Source: Piezodorus guildinii
Lineage: Eukaryota; Arthropoda; Insecta; Hemiptera; Pentatomidae
Direction of reading: 5' to 3'
Assembly: GCA_023052935.1 (NCBI GenBank)
Contig: CM041293.1
Location: forward strand, 176,195,600-176,259,599
DNA length: 64,000 bases
Part shown: piece by piece, positions 1 to 10,093 of the stretch
How positions within the stretch are numbered: the stretch's first letter is position 1
How the letters are laid out: every line of letters begins with the position of its first letter
Program-made: the position numbers and the translations under genes
Notes under the pieces: generated by a model
What the model saw: only the letters and a program-made list of their open reading frames with translations
Told to the model about the DNA's origin: nothing
Databases searched by the model: none

Positions 1-487
1 GATATTTTAAATTTTCTTCTCCTAAAGTACATTTAATTTTGTAGATTCAATAATAATAACTAGATTATCTTGTTAACGCTGATAAAAAAACAACAGGTAA
101 ATATATAAATTGAATAAATTCGATACCCAACTAAAGGAGAAAACAAAAAAAATATTTTTTTAATGCAATTTTTCGTTTTTGAACATAAGAGCAGTAATAT
201 ACATGTATGATATACCCTTGGAAAGCTAAAGATTTTAAAAAAAATATCATCTCATACACAAGCTTTTAAAAGTTAATAGAGAGTGATAAAATGAACATAA
301 AACTAACTGATTATTTTAGATAATAATATAATAGATTTTTTAATGAAACACATGTTTCTATAGAAATTTAATTTGATTAATTCCTTAATAATTTCGCGTA
401 TTTTTATCTCTAACTGTATTTGAAAATTCTTTCATTGATTTTAAAAATGGAGGTAAGTGAAAGTCGTGTGTTGCACGCACCAGATTT
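1..487 (+). mobile_element. HN1 (Helentron/HINE-like) element, 3' portion, cut by window edge
   Basis: The sequence matches the 3' half of the complete copy at 42037-42955 almost base for base (for example the segment around ATACATGTATGATATACC). It ends in the family's 3' signature: GTAAGTGAAAGT near 456-467, followed by a GTGTG...CGCAC stem-loop and CACCAGA. It is non-coding. The 5' half lies outside the window. It abuts an oppositely oriented truncated copy. Confidence 0.75.
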
Positions 488-1118
488 TTTCTTAAATATT
501 TAGCTTTCCAACGATATATCATACATGTATATTACTGTTCTTATGTTCAAGAACCAAAAATTGCATAAAAAATATATTTTTTCAGTTTTCTCCTTTAGTT
601 GGGTATCTAATTCATTCAATTTATATACTTATCTGTTTTTCATTAGTGGTAACAAGATAACATAGTTATTTTTATAGAATCGACAAAATTAAAGGTACTT
701 TAGAAAAAGAAAATTTAAATTATCGGCATTTAAGCCCTGTCAGACCATTTTAATCCAAATGAAACCTAAATGATATTAAAGCTCATTAAATTTTACATCG
801 ATATAGCGAGTTTAAACAAAATCGTCGGAACCGTTTTTGAAAAAATCGAAAAAAGGTGCAAAATGAATGGTATAAAGTAGCTCTTCTAGTAAGCCGATTT
901 TGATGAAAACGATTTTGTAACGTCTCGGGCGTATAGATGTCTTAATAATGAAATTTCAGTTTCATAGGACTTACCGTTTCCGCCCGGGAGTTTTTTGCGG
1001 GACTTGGTTATTTGGACTCAGGGGACCCTGAAATGTGTATTTCCGTTGAAAACTGGAATTCGATAATTTTCACGATCGCAATACTTTCCCTTACTATATA
1101 TAGTAAGTGAAAGTAAAA
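488..1118 (-). mobile_element. HN1 element, truncated, inverted relative to its neighbour
   Basis: This is the minus-strand 5' portion of the same family. Its right end carries the palindrome CTTACTATATATAGTAAG followed by TGAAAGTAAAA. It holds the conserved blocks ending TATTGCGATCGTGAAAA, TTTCAACGGAAATACA and CCCGAGACG (read on the minus strand), and lacks the 3' third. With 1-487 it makes a head-on inverted pair joined at about 487. Confidence 0.7.
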
Positions 1119-1433
1119 GAAAGCTTACTAACAGGCAAATCGCCCGATGACAGATGGTCAGTCTGGATATTACATACATAGTATTGACCTAATATCATGA
1201 ACATAATTTTTTACAAAAACAATAATAAAATACAATAACTGATTAAATCAAAATAAAACAATTCATCCCTCTTTGTATCAATAATTTCACATAGCATCTT
1301 ATACCTGTAAAACCTAACACAAATCAAGATTTATATAAACAGAAACAGAAAAATCTTGTTGATAGGTTCAATAACTGGCATAAAACATGTGTTTCTCGAA
1401 TAAAAACAAAATATAGTTGGTAAGCATAAATCA

Positions 1434-2896
1434 TCTATACTAATATTATAAAGCTGAAGAGTTTGTTTGTTTGTTTGTTCGAACGCGCTAATCTCAGAAA
1501 CTACTGATCCTAATTGAAAAAATTCTTTTTGTGTTGGATAGTCCATTTATCGAGGAAGGCTATATGCTATATAACATCACGCTGCAACCAATAGGACCGA
1601 AGAATCAGTCGAAAATCTGGGAAAAAACAGGGAAAATTTGGGAGAAAAAAAAAACCTCGCTTCCCAATGATTTACATTTTATTTTTAAATAATTCAATTT
1701 CCCGTTAATTTATATTTTTCCATTTAAACACGTAGGAATAGATTTACGTCGAGATCGGGTTGCGGAGAAAATCAGTATGTTCTTCTGCCACAAGAAAATA
1801 AAACTAAAAATGTCATTTACGCGGAAGTACTTTAAAATTTATTATTTTAAAAACTTCTTAATAGCGATCATAATAACAGAAATTGATGCAGACGAAGTCG
1901 CTTTAGAATATATCAAAGAAAAAGTGACATGTACTAAGAAGGTTTAAATTTGGGTGATAAAATTCCGGTTCTGGGACACGCCGATGATTTGGTACTGCTA
2001 AAAGAAGACACGGAAACTAAACTACCTTATCTAAATAAAAGACCGTTAATAAAAACCAATAAAGAAATAGGACTCGAAATAAAAATCGAAAAGACATAAT
2101 ATATGATTTGTAGCAGAGACGGTGGCGATCATAGTGATATTGATATATCAGGGTATACTTTTGAACACGTAGAGAAATTTAAGTATTTAGGTTCAATCAT
2201 AACGAAAAAATAAATCCAGGAGGAAATAAAGTCCTGGTTAAAGGCGGGAAATGCGTGTTATAATTCAGTTGCGAAATTACTTAGCTTCTGCCCAAAAAGT
2301 TAAATGTTAGAATTTATAAAACTGTTATTCTTCCGACGGTGAAACGTGGCCGCTTACTTTGAAGGACGGACAACGGCTAAAGGTTTTAGAAAATAAGGTA
2401 CTAAAATATTTGGTCCAAAGAGAGATGAGGCTACTGGGGAGTATAGAAGGTTACACAACGCGGAAATATTTATATCAAGCTATATTATTATCTATATTGT
2501 TAAGTCATGTTTTATTTCAAAAGTCATTTTCAACTTAAAAAAAAAAAAAAATCTTAAGGGCACCTGGCTGGTCACTACATACAGGTGACCGAACCTTTTA
2601 AGCATATTGAGTTTCATATCTGTTTCGAGTGTAGGTTCCTATGAAAATATATTTAATTGTTATTTGTTTTTTTAAAATGGTTTGTGACGATTATTTTTAC
2701 ATATTAAGTGATTATGGGTATAACCACTTCTACTGGTTTGCTATTGTAAATTTGACAGGAAGAAGTCTAGATAGGGCTTTAAATAATAACAAAGAGTAGC
2801 TGAAAGTTGATATTTATTATAGCCAATCTCACCATAAACGCACATAAATTAATACGAAATGCAATATTCGCGAGCAAAGCTGCGTGGCACAGCTAG
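1434..2896 (+). mobile_element. Helitron (non-autonomous), full length, with LINE fragment inside
   Basis: The 5' end TCTATACTAATATTATAAAG is the classic arthropod Helitron start (TC...). The 3' end is a GC-rich CGCGAGCAAAGCTGCG / CACAG block ending exactly in CTAG. The flanking bases are A (1433) and T (2897), the A^T target expected of rolling-circle Helitrons, which make no TSD. No Rep/Helicase coding is visible, so it must have been moved in trans. About 590 bp of the interior (1886-2475) is an RTE-like reverse-transcriptase fragment that splits the element. The same 3' terminus recurs at 47835-47838. Confidence 0.85.
1886..2475 (+). pseudogene. RTE-like LINE (LG) reverse transcriptase fragment
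   Basis: Reading across frameshifts, this stretch encodes the back half of an RTE-type reverse transcriptase. The pieces, in order, resemble ALEYI, KIPVLG, DDLVLL, GDIDIS, FEHVEKFKYLGS, KVRIYKTVILPTV and ETWPLTLK. In the catalytic box the usual YADD reads HADD (cacgccgatgat). Many stops and small indels interrupt it. Aligned copies lie at 17590-18290 (-), 33400-33760 (-), 49863-50622 (+) and 55795-56305 (-). It sits inside the Helitron at 1434-2896. Neither LINE end nor an obvious TSD is visible, so insertion and capture cannot be separated from the sequence alone. Confidence 0.75.
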
Positions 2897-2929
2897 TATC
2901 AAATAAAGAAAGATAAAAAAAATACTCAC

Positions 2930-2967
2930 TTGCTAAATTCGAGAAGCTGAAATCTAAAGCCTCCAAC
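2930..2967 (-). other. Candidate host micro-exon (38 nt) with consensus splice sites
   Basis: On the minus strand a 38-nt segment is preceded by a pyrimidine-rich acceptor (aattatttttcag) and followed by a strong donor (gtgagtatt). Two of the three frames are open. One reads VGGFRFQLLEFS, the other LEALDFSFSNLA. The length is not a multiple of three, so it would shift phase. It lies just downstream of the Helitron end in sequence that resembles no repeat elsewhere in the window. I recognise no protein. It may be a chance combination of splice-like motifs. Confidence 0.3.
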
Positions 2968-3084
2968 CTGAAAAATAATTAAACAAGATTAGCTGATAGA
3001 TATTCATTATCATACTGTAAATAAGCTGTAAGATAAGAATGTATGTAAAATTGCAACAACAAATTTTTATTTATCTCAATTATA

Positions 3085-3222
3085 GGTTGTTGTTTTTATT
3101 TTATTTTTTATTTATTATGATTTTCTGTATATATTGTATGAATGTGGTCTCATATCACTATTATTATTGTTCATTTTGTAACAAATTGTAATATATCTCA
3201 ATAAATAAATTATTTTCGGAAA
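3085..3222 (+). repeat. LB retroelement 3' tail fragment
   Basis: The block TTGTATGAATG...ACTATTATTATTGT...ACAAATTGTAATATAT, followed by AATAAATAAAT, also occurs at 9380-9475. There it is the 3' end of a TSD-flanked insertion. This copy is 5'-truncated and non-coding. Confidence 0.6.
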
Positions 3223-3239
3223 AAGTTTGAACCGAGATT

Positions 3240-3880
3240 CCTTATCTTTAAATGGTATGTTGCTTGCAAAAGATGGAAGAAAGAAGAAAATTCATTTTCG
3301 TCTTAAAATAATTTTTTTTATTTTACTATCAGCTCTCGCATCGACGCTTATTTTATACCCATTAATTTATTTTATAATGAGTATTTTCGTATAATGCATG
3401 GTTTCTGTAATATTTACCTTTCTACTGTTAAAATGAGGTCAATTCCTAGATTTGAACCGTTTTGGATGGCCGCCATTTTTTATTTGACCAGTTTGAGGTG
3501 ACAGACAAAAAAAATATTATATAAGTTGGTTAAAATATAAAAATCGCGTTGAAAATTGTCTTCTTATAATACGCATTTTTTGGCCCCAGCTCTTGAACGA
3601 GACGAGTTGTGAGTACCTCCTGGGGCACGCCCAGTCTCGATAGAGGGAGTACACGAAAAGGTAAGCAAAGAACTTATAGCTTGAGCGTAACAGTATGAAT
3701 CTCAATTCGTGACCTTTTACCCAAGTGCTTCGCTTGCTTTGACTCTTTGCGTTTTCCAAGTCAGAAGGTCGGTTTCGAATCTAGAAAACCACAAGCCACT
3801 ATCTCCTAAGGCATCAGCGCCATACACTACAAATTATGCTAACCGTCTGTGAAGCGAATTTTTCTATTCGGAAACGAAAA
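3240..3880. other. No gene; partial tRNA-like SINE similarity
   Basis: The minus strand carries a B-box-like GATTCGAAACC at about 3768-3778, with a tRNA-like arm upstream. A block CCTCCTGGGGCACGCCCAG at about 3617 resembles the S2 SINE body at 15268-15290. The 80-codon minus-strand reading frame across 3517-3759 has no recognisable domain and is probably accidental. Confidence 0.3.
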
Positions 3881-3881
3881 A

Positions 3882-4575
3882 ATGTGGTGCGGGCAACACA
3901 CGACTTTCACTTACCTCCATTTTTAAAATCGATGAAAGAATTTTCAAATACATTTAGAGATAAAAATACGTGAAACTATTAAAGGATTGATTAAATGGAA
4001 TTTCTATAGAAACACGTGTTTATTAAAAAATCTATTATATTATTATCTAAAATAATCAGTTAGTTTTATCGGCTTTTCATCACTCTCTATTAACTTATAA
4101 AAGCTTGTGTATGAGATAATATTTTTTCTAAAATCTTTAGCTTTCCAACGGTATATCATACATGTATATTACTGTTCTTATCTTCAAAAACAAAAAAATT
4201 CATTAAAAAAATATTTTTTTAGTTTTCTCCTTTAATTGTTTTTCAAATTCGCACAACTTACACATTTAGCTGTTATTCATCAATGATAATAAGATAATTT
4301 GGTTATTTTTATAGAATCTACAAAACTAAAGGTACTTTAATAAAATATCGGCATTTAAGCCCTGTCAGAGGTGTTAAAGCCTAATAAATGTTATATTGAT
4401 ATAGCGAGTTTAATCAAAATCGTCGGAACCATTTTAGAGAAAATCGAAAAAAGGTGCAACATGCATGGTATAAAGCTCATTTTGATGAAACAGGTTTTGT
4501 AACGTCTCGGGCGTATATTTGTCTTAAATATGAAATTTCAGTTTCATAGGACTTTTCGTTTCCTCCCGGGAGCTA

Positions 4576-4652
<77 letters not shown>

Positions 4653-4810
4653 CACACACACACACACAGACGCACGCACACACACACACAGACCTTTTTG
4701 AGGGACTTGGTTATTTAGACCTAAAACGTGTATTTCCGTTGAAAACTGGAATTCGAAAAGTTTCACGATCGCAATAATTTCCCTTACTATATATAGTAAG
4801 TGAAAGTAAA
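3882..4810 (-). mobile_element. HN1 element, full length
   Basis: This is a complete minus-strand copy. Its 3' stem-loop end (GGTGCGGGCAACACACG) and subterminal ACTTTCACTTAC lie at the left, and the 5' palindrome CTTACTATATATAGTAAG followed by TGAAAGTAAAA lies at the right. The internal core carries a greatly expanded (CA)n tract at 4576-4690, exactly where other copies hold a short (GT)n. It is non-coding. Confidence 0.8.
4576..4690. repeat. (CA)n microsatellite inside HN1
   Basis: About 115 bp of CA/TG dinucleotide with a few interruptions. It occupies the internal microsatellite position of the HN1 family. The His-Thr and Cys-Val reading frames across it are artefacts. Confidence 0.95.
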
Positions 4811-4929
4811 ATCATTAAATTATGAAAATTAATTTTCTTTCTCTTCCGTTCTGAGCAAGCAAAATACCACTTAAAGCTAATGAATCTCGGTTAAAACTGG
4901 TTCATAAAAGCACCTTAACTAATCCTTTT

Positions 4930-5125
4930 TACTTTCACTTATCTATATATGAAATATATAGTAAGGGAATGTATTGCGATCGTGAAAATGTATCTCATTT
5001 ACTAGATGTATATCATTATACAGTTGTAAATAGCAATAAATCTATTTTCATTTAAATTTAATAGTGTTTAAATTAATTTTAACATTCGAGGTAAAGGAAA
5101 GTTGTGAGTTGCCCACAGCAGGTTT
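4930..5125 (+). mobile_element. HN1 internal-deletion copy containing an LA tail scrap
   Basis: It has the 5' ACTTTCACTTA with a TATATAGTAAGGGAA palindrome remnant and the 3' end GTAAAGGAAAGT followed by GTGAGTTGCCCAC. The core has been lost and replaced by about 50 bp resembling the LA LINE tail (TTTACTAGATGTAT, then ACAGTTGTAAAT and AATAAAT, roughly 4993-5045). Confidence 0.5.
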
Positions 5126-5266
5126 TTTAGATTATGGAAACATAACTGAACAACTAAACATGATTTTATAAACACAGACAGGATTAAATTGAAAGATTGA
5201 AAAACGCTTATTTAACGAACTTATTTTATAAAGCTTGTAGAAATATGTCCTTTAGAGATGAGAAAA

Positions 5267-5267
5267 C

Positions 5268-5303
<36 letters not shown>

Positions 5304-5417
5304 CATAGAAGACCCTCTTCGGGGGGATTTAACCGGAAGGAATGACAGTCAGGTTTTTCTTTACTGCAAATTGCTCTTTCGCTGGAGAGGCAAATTTCTT
5401 AGTAAGCTGGTCTCGAC
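5267..5417 (-). mobile_element. Poly(A)-tailed retrosequence, family not recognised
   Basis: On the minus strand about 110 bp of moderately GC-rich sequence (ending CGAAGAGGGTCTTCTATGGC) runs straight into about 34 A residues. That is the layout of a target-primed retroinsertion. Possible imperfect duplications are AGAAAACTGA on the left and AGAAAATCGA on the right. No protein is recognised. Confidence 0.45.
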
Positions 5418-5554
5418 AACAGAAAATCGAGAGAAATACTTATAAATATTTTATATTATTGGCACCTTAGTTAGTTCCTTTAAAACTTAGATTCAAACAC
5501 TACACCCCAACAAAATTTAATATTATATTTTAGTTTAAAAAAAAACTACTAGTA

Positions 5555-5573
5555 CAGCTTTTTTACTTTCACT

Positions 5574-5639
<66 letters not shown>

Positions 5640-6350
5640 CGGAAATACACATTTTAGGGTCCCCTGAGTCCAAATAACTGAGTCCCGCAAAAAGGTCTGT
5701 GTGTGTGTTTGCCTGGTAACTCCAGGGCGGAAACTGTAAGTCCTATGAAATTGAAATTTCATATTTAAGACAAATATACGCCCGAGACGTTACAAAACCT
5801 TTTTCATCAAAATGAGCTTATCAGAAGAGCCACTTTATACCATGCATTTTGCACCTTTAATCGATTTTCTCGAAAACGGTTCCGACGATTTTGATTAAGC
5901 TCGCTCTATATCGATGTAAAATTTAATGGACTTTAATATAATTTAGGTTTCGTTTGGATTAAAATAGTCTGACAGGGCTTAAATGCCGATATTTTAAATT
6001 TTCTTCTTCTAAAGTACCTTTAATTTTGTAGATTCTATAAAAATAACCATATTATCTTGTTGGTATTGATAAATAAAAGCTAAATATGCATGTTGAGCGA
6101 ATTTGAAAAACAACTAAAGGATAAACCTTATTTTTAAGGTATTTAAAATTACTTTAAATTTTTATACCATAACATTTTCGATTAATTTAATACTTTTTGA
6201 GATTTAAAAAAAAAAAAACGAAAAATTTAATTTTTTATTCTCCCCCTCGAGGAAATAAAAAGTCCTAAAGTTTTTCGCGTTCGGTTTTATAGGTTAGAGA
6301 TAAAGAATTCGAAAGGTGAGTGTTTCGCGCACCACATTTTGTTTTAAGAC
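5555..6350 (+). mobile_element. HN1 element, diverged 3' end
   Basis: The 5' ACTTTCACTTA is followed by an expanded (AT)n tract (5578-5634) that has replaced the usual palindrome. The core blocks then follow (TTCAACGGAAATACAC, CCCGAGACGTTACAAAACC, CCACTTTATACCATGC). The 3' third is diverged but finishes with GGTGAGTGTTTCGCGCACCAC, a recognisable stem-loop end. Confidence 0.65.
5578..5634. repeat. (AT)n microsatellite
   Basis: About 57 bp of nearly pure TA dinucleotide inside the 5' end of an HN1 copy. Confidence 0.95.
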
Positions 6351-6805
6351 GTTTTTTACTCCTTCTTAGATTGTCCTCTGAAGTTAATCCCCGAATCCGT
6401 TTCGGACTCAGTTAATAAATAAAGACCCAAAGCAGCCGAGAAAGGACCTTAGAGCTGGCTAAATATTAATAGTACTTTAAATACTAGATGCTTTAAGTCT
6501 TAGGTGTGAGGACTTAGTTCCTTTGAAGTTCTAATTACTGCTAAGTAATAAGTCGGACTTTGGTAGGAGTGGCCAGCACGAGAGGTCTGTGCTAATTATA
6601 CCTCAACTACCTAAATCAGTTTCGGTGGGAGGTCTTTGTGTCTTAGGGTGGAGGTTGTTTTGGCTGTAAGTATCTAAGCATCCGATAAACATTAGTACAT
6701 TATATATTTTATTTTATATAAATACAAAAAAATACATACAATGGTTTAGTTCCTAAAGATGGAGATAAAAGTATTGGGTTGTACAATAAGTTCTTTGCGT
6801 TTTTT
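6350..6805. other. No recognised feature
   Basis: Unassigned sequence of mixed composition. No long open frame, terminal repeat or similarity to other parts of the window was noticed. Confidence 0.4.
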
Positions 6806-7327
6806 AAATAAATAAATTCTTCATTATCCTGGGGCATGTCCCTTTAGAATAAAATATACAGAATGTACAATGTGTGATTTGGAGTCTTAGATCTAATTAA
6901 ATACATATAAACAAATTAATAATTACTGATATTAAATTGACATATTTGAATCAGAAAAAAAAACAACCACAAAAAAAAAAAAGAAAAAAAAAAGAAGAAA
7001 AGCTTATTCACAATTCTATTGAGCCTGGGTATTCATTAAGTGATTAAATATGCGGGATTCTAGGGTAGAAAGAGAGTCGGAGTGACGGATGGAAGGAGGG
7101 ATAGAATTCCAAAGGATTAAAGATCGATTGTTAAAGGATCTGCGAAATGTGCAGTTCGACGGGCTGTACAGTATATCTGAAGGCCTGGAGCGTGTACAAC
7201 GAGGATGGACAGAGGATTTGAATTGTAGGAGGTCAAAAAGGTATGATGGGCGGCAAGAATGGATAAATTGGTAAAGGAATGACGCAAGGAAATACTTGCG
7301 ACGATTGGAAGGGTAAATCCACTTCAA
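6806..7327 (-). pseudogene. LINE (LE) 3' end: C-terminal RT-associated domain and 3'UTR
   Basis: A 103-codon minus-strand frame (7016-7327) encodes the C-terminal tail typical of LINE ORF2 proteins. Early on it has RRKYFLASFLYQF, in the middle RSFNNRSLILWNSIPPSIR, and near the end a Ser/Leu-rich LSTLESRIFNHL. The motif (R)SF..R....WNS(L/I)P is shared with LD (21.2-22.2 kb) and LC (35.5 kb). Downstream on the minus strand a short 3'UTR ends with CCCCAGGATAATGAAG and an ATTT-rich tail near 6806-6830. It is 5'-truncated, so the RT catalytic core is absent. It probably belongs to a CR1/L2-like group, but the clade is tentative. Confidence 0.6.
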
Positions 7328-7377
7328 CTCGCCATAAAATAATATACGTTTTGGAATTAGTAATTATGTATTTAGAG

Positions 7378-7800
7378 GCTTTTCTGGGGCTCTATTAAAC
7401 TATCAAATTCTTCCCGTATTCAATCCTTACAATCCAAAATCCTTCGGAAAATCCTCAACGCTCCTTACATGGTCACGAATAAACTCATACATAAAGACCT
7501 TAATATCCCATATGTTGCTGATTTCGCACGGACCAGGTATCTCAATCCTTCCATGAAAAACTCCACTCCCATTCCAACCCACTAGTTTCATTCCTTGATT
7601 CCTCTTCCATTCCTGACAATCCTCCGAGGCATCTGAAAAGGAGATGGCCTCGAGACCTTCTAGTTTAGATTACCCAGTGGAGTGCTGCCAATACTCTTCA
7701 TGTCTTTTTCATGTATTTCTGTTAGCTAATTTACTTGATGTATTTATTAATACAGTTGTAAATTTCAATAAATGATTAAAAAACAAAAAGAAAAAAAAAA
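7378..7800 (+). pseudogene. Jockey-like LINE (LA), 5'-truncated 3' end
   Basis: It matches the last quarter of the LA ORF in the 38 kb copy. Segments read SNSSRIQSLQSKILRKILNA, VTNKLIHKDLNIPYV and the terminal basic motif RLKRRWPRDLL. These are followed by the LA 3'UTR (GTGCTGCCAAT, TTTACTTGATGTATTTATT, ACAGTTGTAAATTTCAATAA) and an A-rich tail. It is frameshifted upstream of the basic motif. No clear TSD is seen. It marks a dead-on-arrival insertion. Confidence 0.8.
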
Positions 7801-8150
7801 GGTTTTGTTATTTCTATTGGGGTTTTGAACTTTGATATTTTACATGTAATTGTTAATAAATTAAATACTCTTCTTGACCTAATCTTCATCCAGTTTAACT
7901 GCTTGTAGTAAGGTGTGATATGTCGATCTATTAGGGTTTGTGTTATATAACGTACAGCTGCATTCTGGGCTCTTTGAAGTCTATTTAATAATATGTCTGT
8001 CATGTAGGTCATACTTTCATAATTTAGGTATGGCATAACCATAGTACTTATTAGGTTTTTTCTAATCGGCATAGAAGGGTGAATATTTAGTTTTCTGAGT
8101 CGGAACAGAGCCTTATAAATTTTACTGCTGAGTTTGTACATTCAAAGTCA
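7801..8150 (-). pseudogene. LINE (LF) reverse transcriptase C-terminal fragment
   Basis: A 121-codon minus-strand frame (7776-8141) gives RT thumb/connection-like sequence, with MPIRKNLISTMVMPYLNYES, RLQRAQNAAVRYITQT and HITPYYKQLNWMKIRSRRVF. The pattern PYLNY...Y...L..RLQRAQN..VR...... L.W is typical of CR1/jockey-type LINE RTs after the catalytic palm. The last 10 or so residues run into the neighbouring LA A-tail and are not native. No catalytic YADD is included. The family appears only once in this window. Confidence 0.7.
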
Positions 8151-8177
8151 GATTATTATTAATGAAAATGATTAAAT

Positions 8178-8218
8178 TTTTACTTTCACTTACTATATAT
8201 AGTAAGCGAAAGTAAAAA
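8178..8218. repeat. Solo HN1 5' terminus: 41-bp near-perfect palindrome
   Basis: TTTACTTTCACTTAC is followed by TATATA and its inverted complement GTAAGCGAAAGTAAA. It is identical to the outermost ~35 bp of HN1 but without any HN1 core. It can fold into a near-perfect hairpin. Confidence 0.75.
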
Positions 8219-8809
8219 ACAGACATAACCAAATGAATATTTTGCACGACGTTGCCCTAACACCCTTACTATAAATTTTTCATGGATTCATGATATAATC
8301 TCGGATCCGAGAAAGGCTAGGCAAGTTATGAATTATACATGGATCCCAACACCTCGTCAGGAGATAGCGACTCAAGGCGATTCTAAATTATTCCAAATTT
8401 CAGCCCGGAACTCCCAATCCCGAATTCCACGAGCCCCCGGGCGGCTTGAAACAAACTTATTCTGTTAACTCGGAAGACAATACACCTAACTCCACTAACT
8501 CGCTTATATAATTTGTCGGAGGGAATGTTGCAGGAAGATGTACATCAGTGGAATTTCGTTAGCCAAACTTTTCCACTTAGTTTAATCGAGTATTTCCTAG
8601 TACTAATTAAAAAACTGTTATACGCCGTGTTAGCTTTTAAACTTCCCAACTCCTGGAGTTTTGAAATAACTCGAGTTTTTGAAAGAATTTGATACACAAT
8701 CCGATGTAATTATATTATCCGAGTTGTGAAATCGAATTATTATTTCTTTTATGAATGGACTCCATTCATCTTTTCTTTAGCTTACGTTTATGAATTACGA
8801 ACTATTATT
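8219..8809. other. No recognised feature
   Basis: A somewhat GC-richer stretch (about 8330-8560) without a long open frame. No repeat shared with the rest of the window was noticed. Confidence 0.4.
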
Positions 8810-8992
8810 CGAAGCTTCGTTCCAGAATATTTTGTTTCGTTTTAATGGCTGTTTATAAGGCAATTAACTAATATGAAAAGAAATTAACAATTCAAAGGAA
8901 AATGACATATCATCACAGCTAATTTCAAAGCTCTATATCTCTGCTAGTTCTGAACCAATTTCGATGATACTTTTTTTTTTTTTTTCATTTTG

Positions 8993-9714
8993 CAAGATGG
9001 AAATCCGTTTGCAACTATTTAGTTGTTTCATTTGATGACCGCCACTTGGACTAATTCCTTCCAGTAATTCTTAACGGTCAAATAATTATATCCACAATGA
9101 TGAAAGTGGCTATGGCGCCCTCACTTAGCTTCCGCTGGCTCTCACCAGTGATGCGGCTGAGAGGGAGGCGCTGGGATCCTTTTGACTCTGCTTGTCCTTC
9201 CACAAGTGGGGGACAAGCCCCGTCTGGGTTCCCGAGCTGATTGTAAATATTGTACATAGGTATGAATGTGACATGTTTTGTTTATTTATTGTTAACTTCA
9301 TTTATTTGTATTTATTTTGTCTACTTAATTTTGTTATTGTATACGTTTATTTATTTTGATTTTATTTTATGTAATTTGACTTTCCTTTTATTTATATTGT
9401 AAATATTGTATGAATGAGATCCTGTAGCACTATTATTATTGTCTATTATGACAAATTGTAATATATACGAATAAAAAAAAAAAATAAATAAAATAAAAAA
9501 AAACAATGATGAAAAGGACACGGGAACAACAACAAAAAGCTACATCCACCTAAACTCTCTGCCGCAACGCCAGAATACAGAGTTTCCATTCGCCTACAAC
9601 ACGGCCTAATGATGACCCACAATGGAGGTCGAAACGTTGGCAAACAATAAAATTGTTTAAATTATTTAGTTGTTTCATTTAATGACCGCCACCCTGACTA
9701 ATCCCTTCCAGTAA
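8993..9714 (+). mobile_element. Penelope-like terminal region with direct repeats
   Basis: A ~50-bp block (ATTTAGTTGTTTCATTT then GACCGCCAC and CTAATTCCTTCCAGTAA) occurs twice in direct orientation, at about 9017-9063 and 9662-9714. Before the second copy lies TAATGATGACC...GGTCGAAACGTTGGC, a stem-loop with the GAAACGTYGGC signature seen in Penelope-like elements. Removing the LB insertion (9106-9502) leaves a repeat period of about 236 bp. No RT is present. Confidence 0.5.
9106..9502 (+). mobile_element. LB retroelement insertion with 12-bp TSD
   Basis: The TSD ACAATGATGAAA is present at 9094-9105 and 9503-9514. The insert starts with a GC-rich ~140-bp head (CTATGGCGCCCTCAC...), runs through an AT-rich 3'UTR, and ends in an AATAAA-rich, A-rich tail. 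That is target-primed reverse transcription. The GC-rich head may be the end of a LINE ORF, but I recognise no domain. A tail-only copy lies at 3085-3222. Confidence 0.75.
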
Positions 9715-10042
9715 CTATAAAAACCAACATTCGCGTTTGTTTTTTTTTTTGTGGATTAAAACACTAATACATTTTTTCTCTATCTTAAAAAAAAAAAATT
9801 GAGTTACTAGTGTACATATATGAAAGATTTCACTTTTTTTCGTTTTTCCTATTTTATTAATTTTTTGTTTAACGTGCTTTACTGATTCGAAATCTCTATA
9901 CATGTTTTTTTTCTCTATTTTCACAAATAACTGAGTTTTTGAATTAAATCGCTTTTAATCGTCCGCCATTTTAAAACAAATCGGCTAATATCAGCGTCTA
10001 GGTGTTAGGATCATCGTAGCGTGCCCTGGTATTTTTGTGCTG

Positions 10043-10046
<4 letters not shown>

Positions 10047-10090
<44 letters not shown>
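10047..10090. repeat. Poly(A) run (44 nt)
   Basis: A pure A tract inside the left FB1 arm. The equivalent position in the 54.7 kb FB1 copy has a short A run, so this is an expansion. Confidence 0.9.

Positions 10091-10093
<3 letters not shown>

Noticed and set aside
4524..4766. Thr-His and Cys-Val repeat ORFs
   Set aside because: Pure translations of the (CA)n microsatellite. The Tyr-Ile ORFs at 5.6, 16.0 and 20.3 kb are likewise (AT)n.
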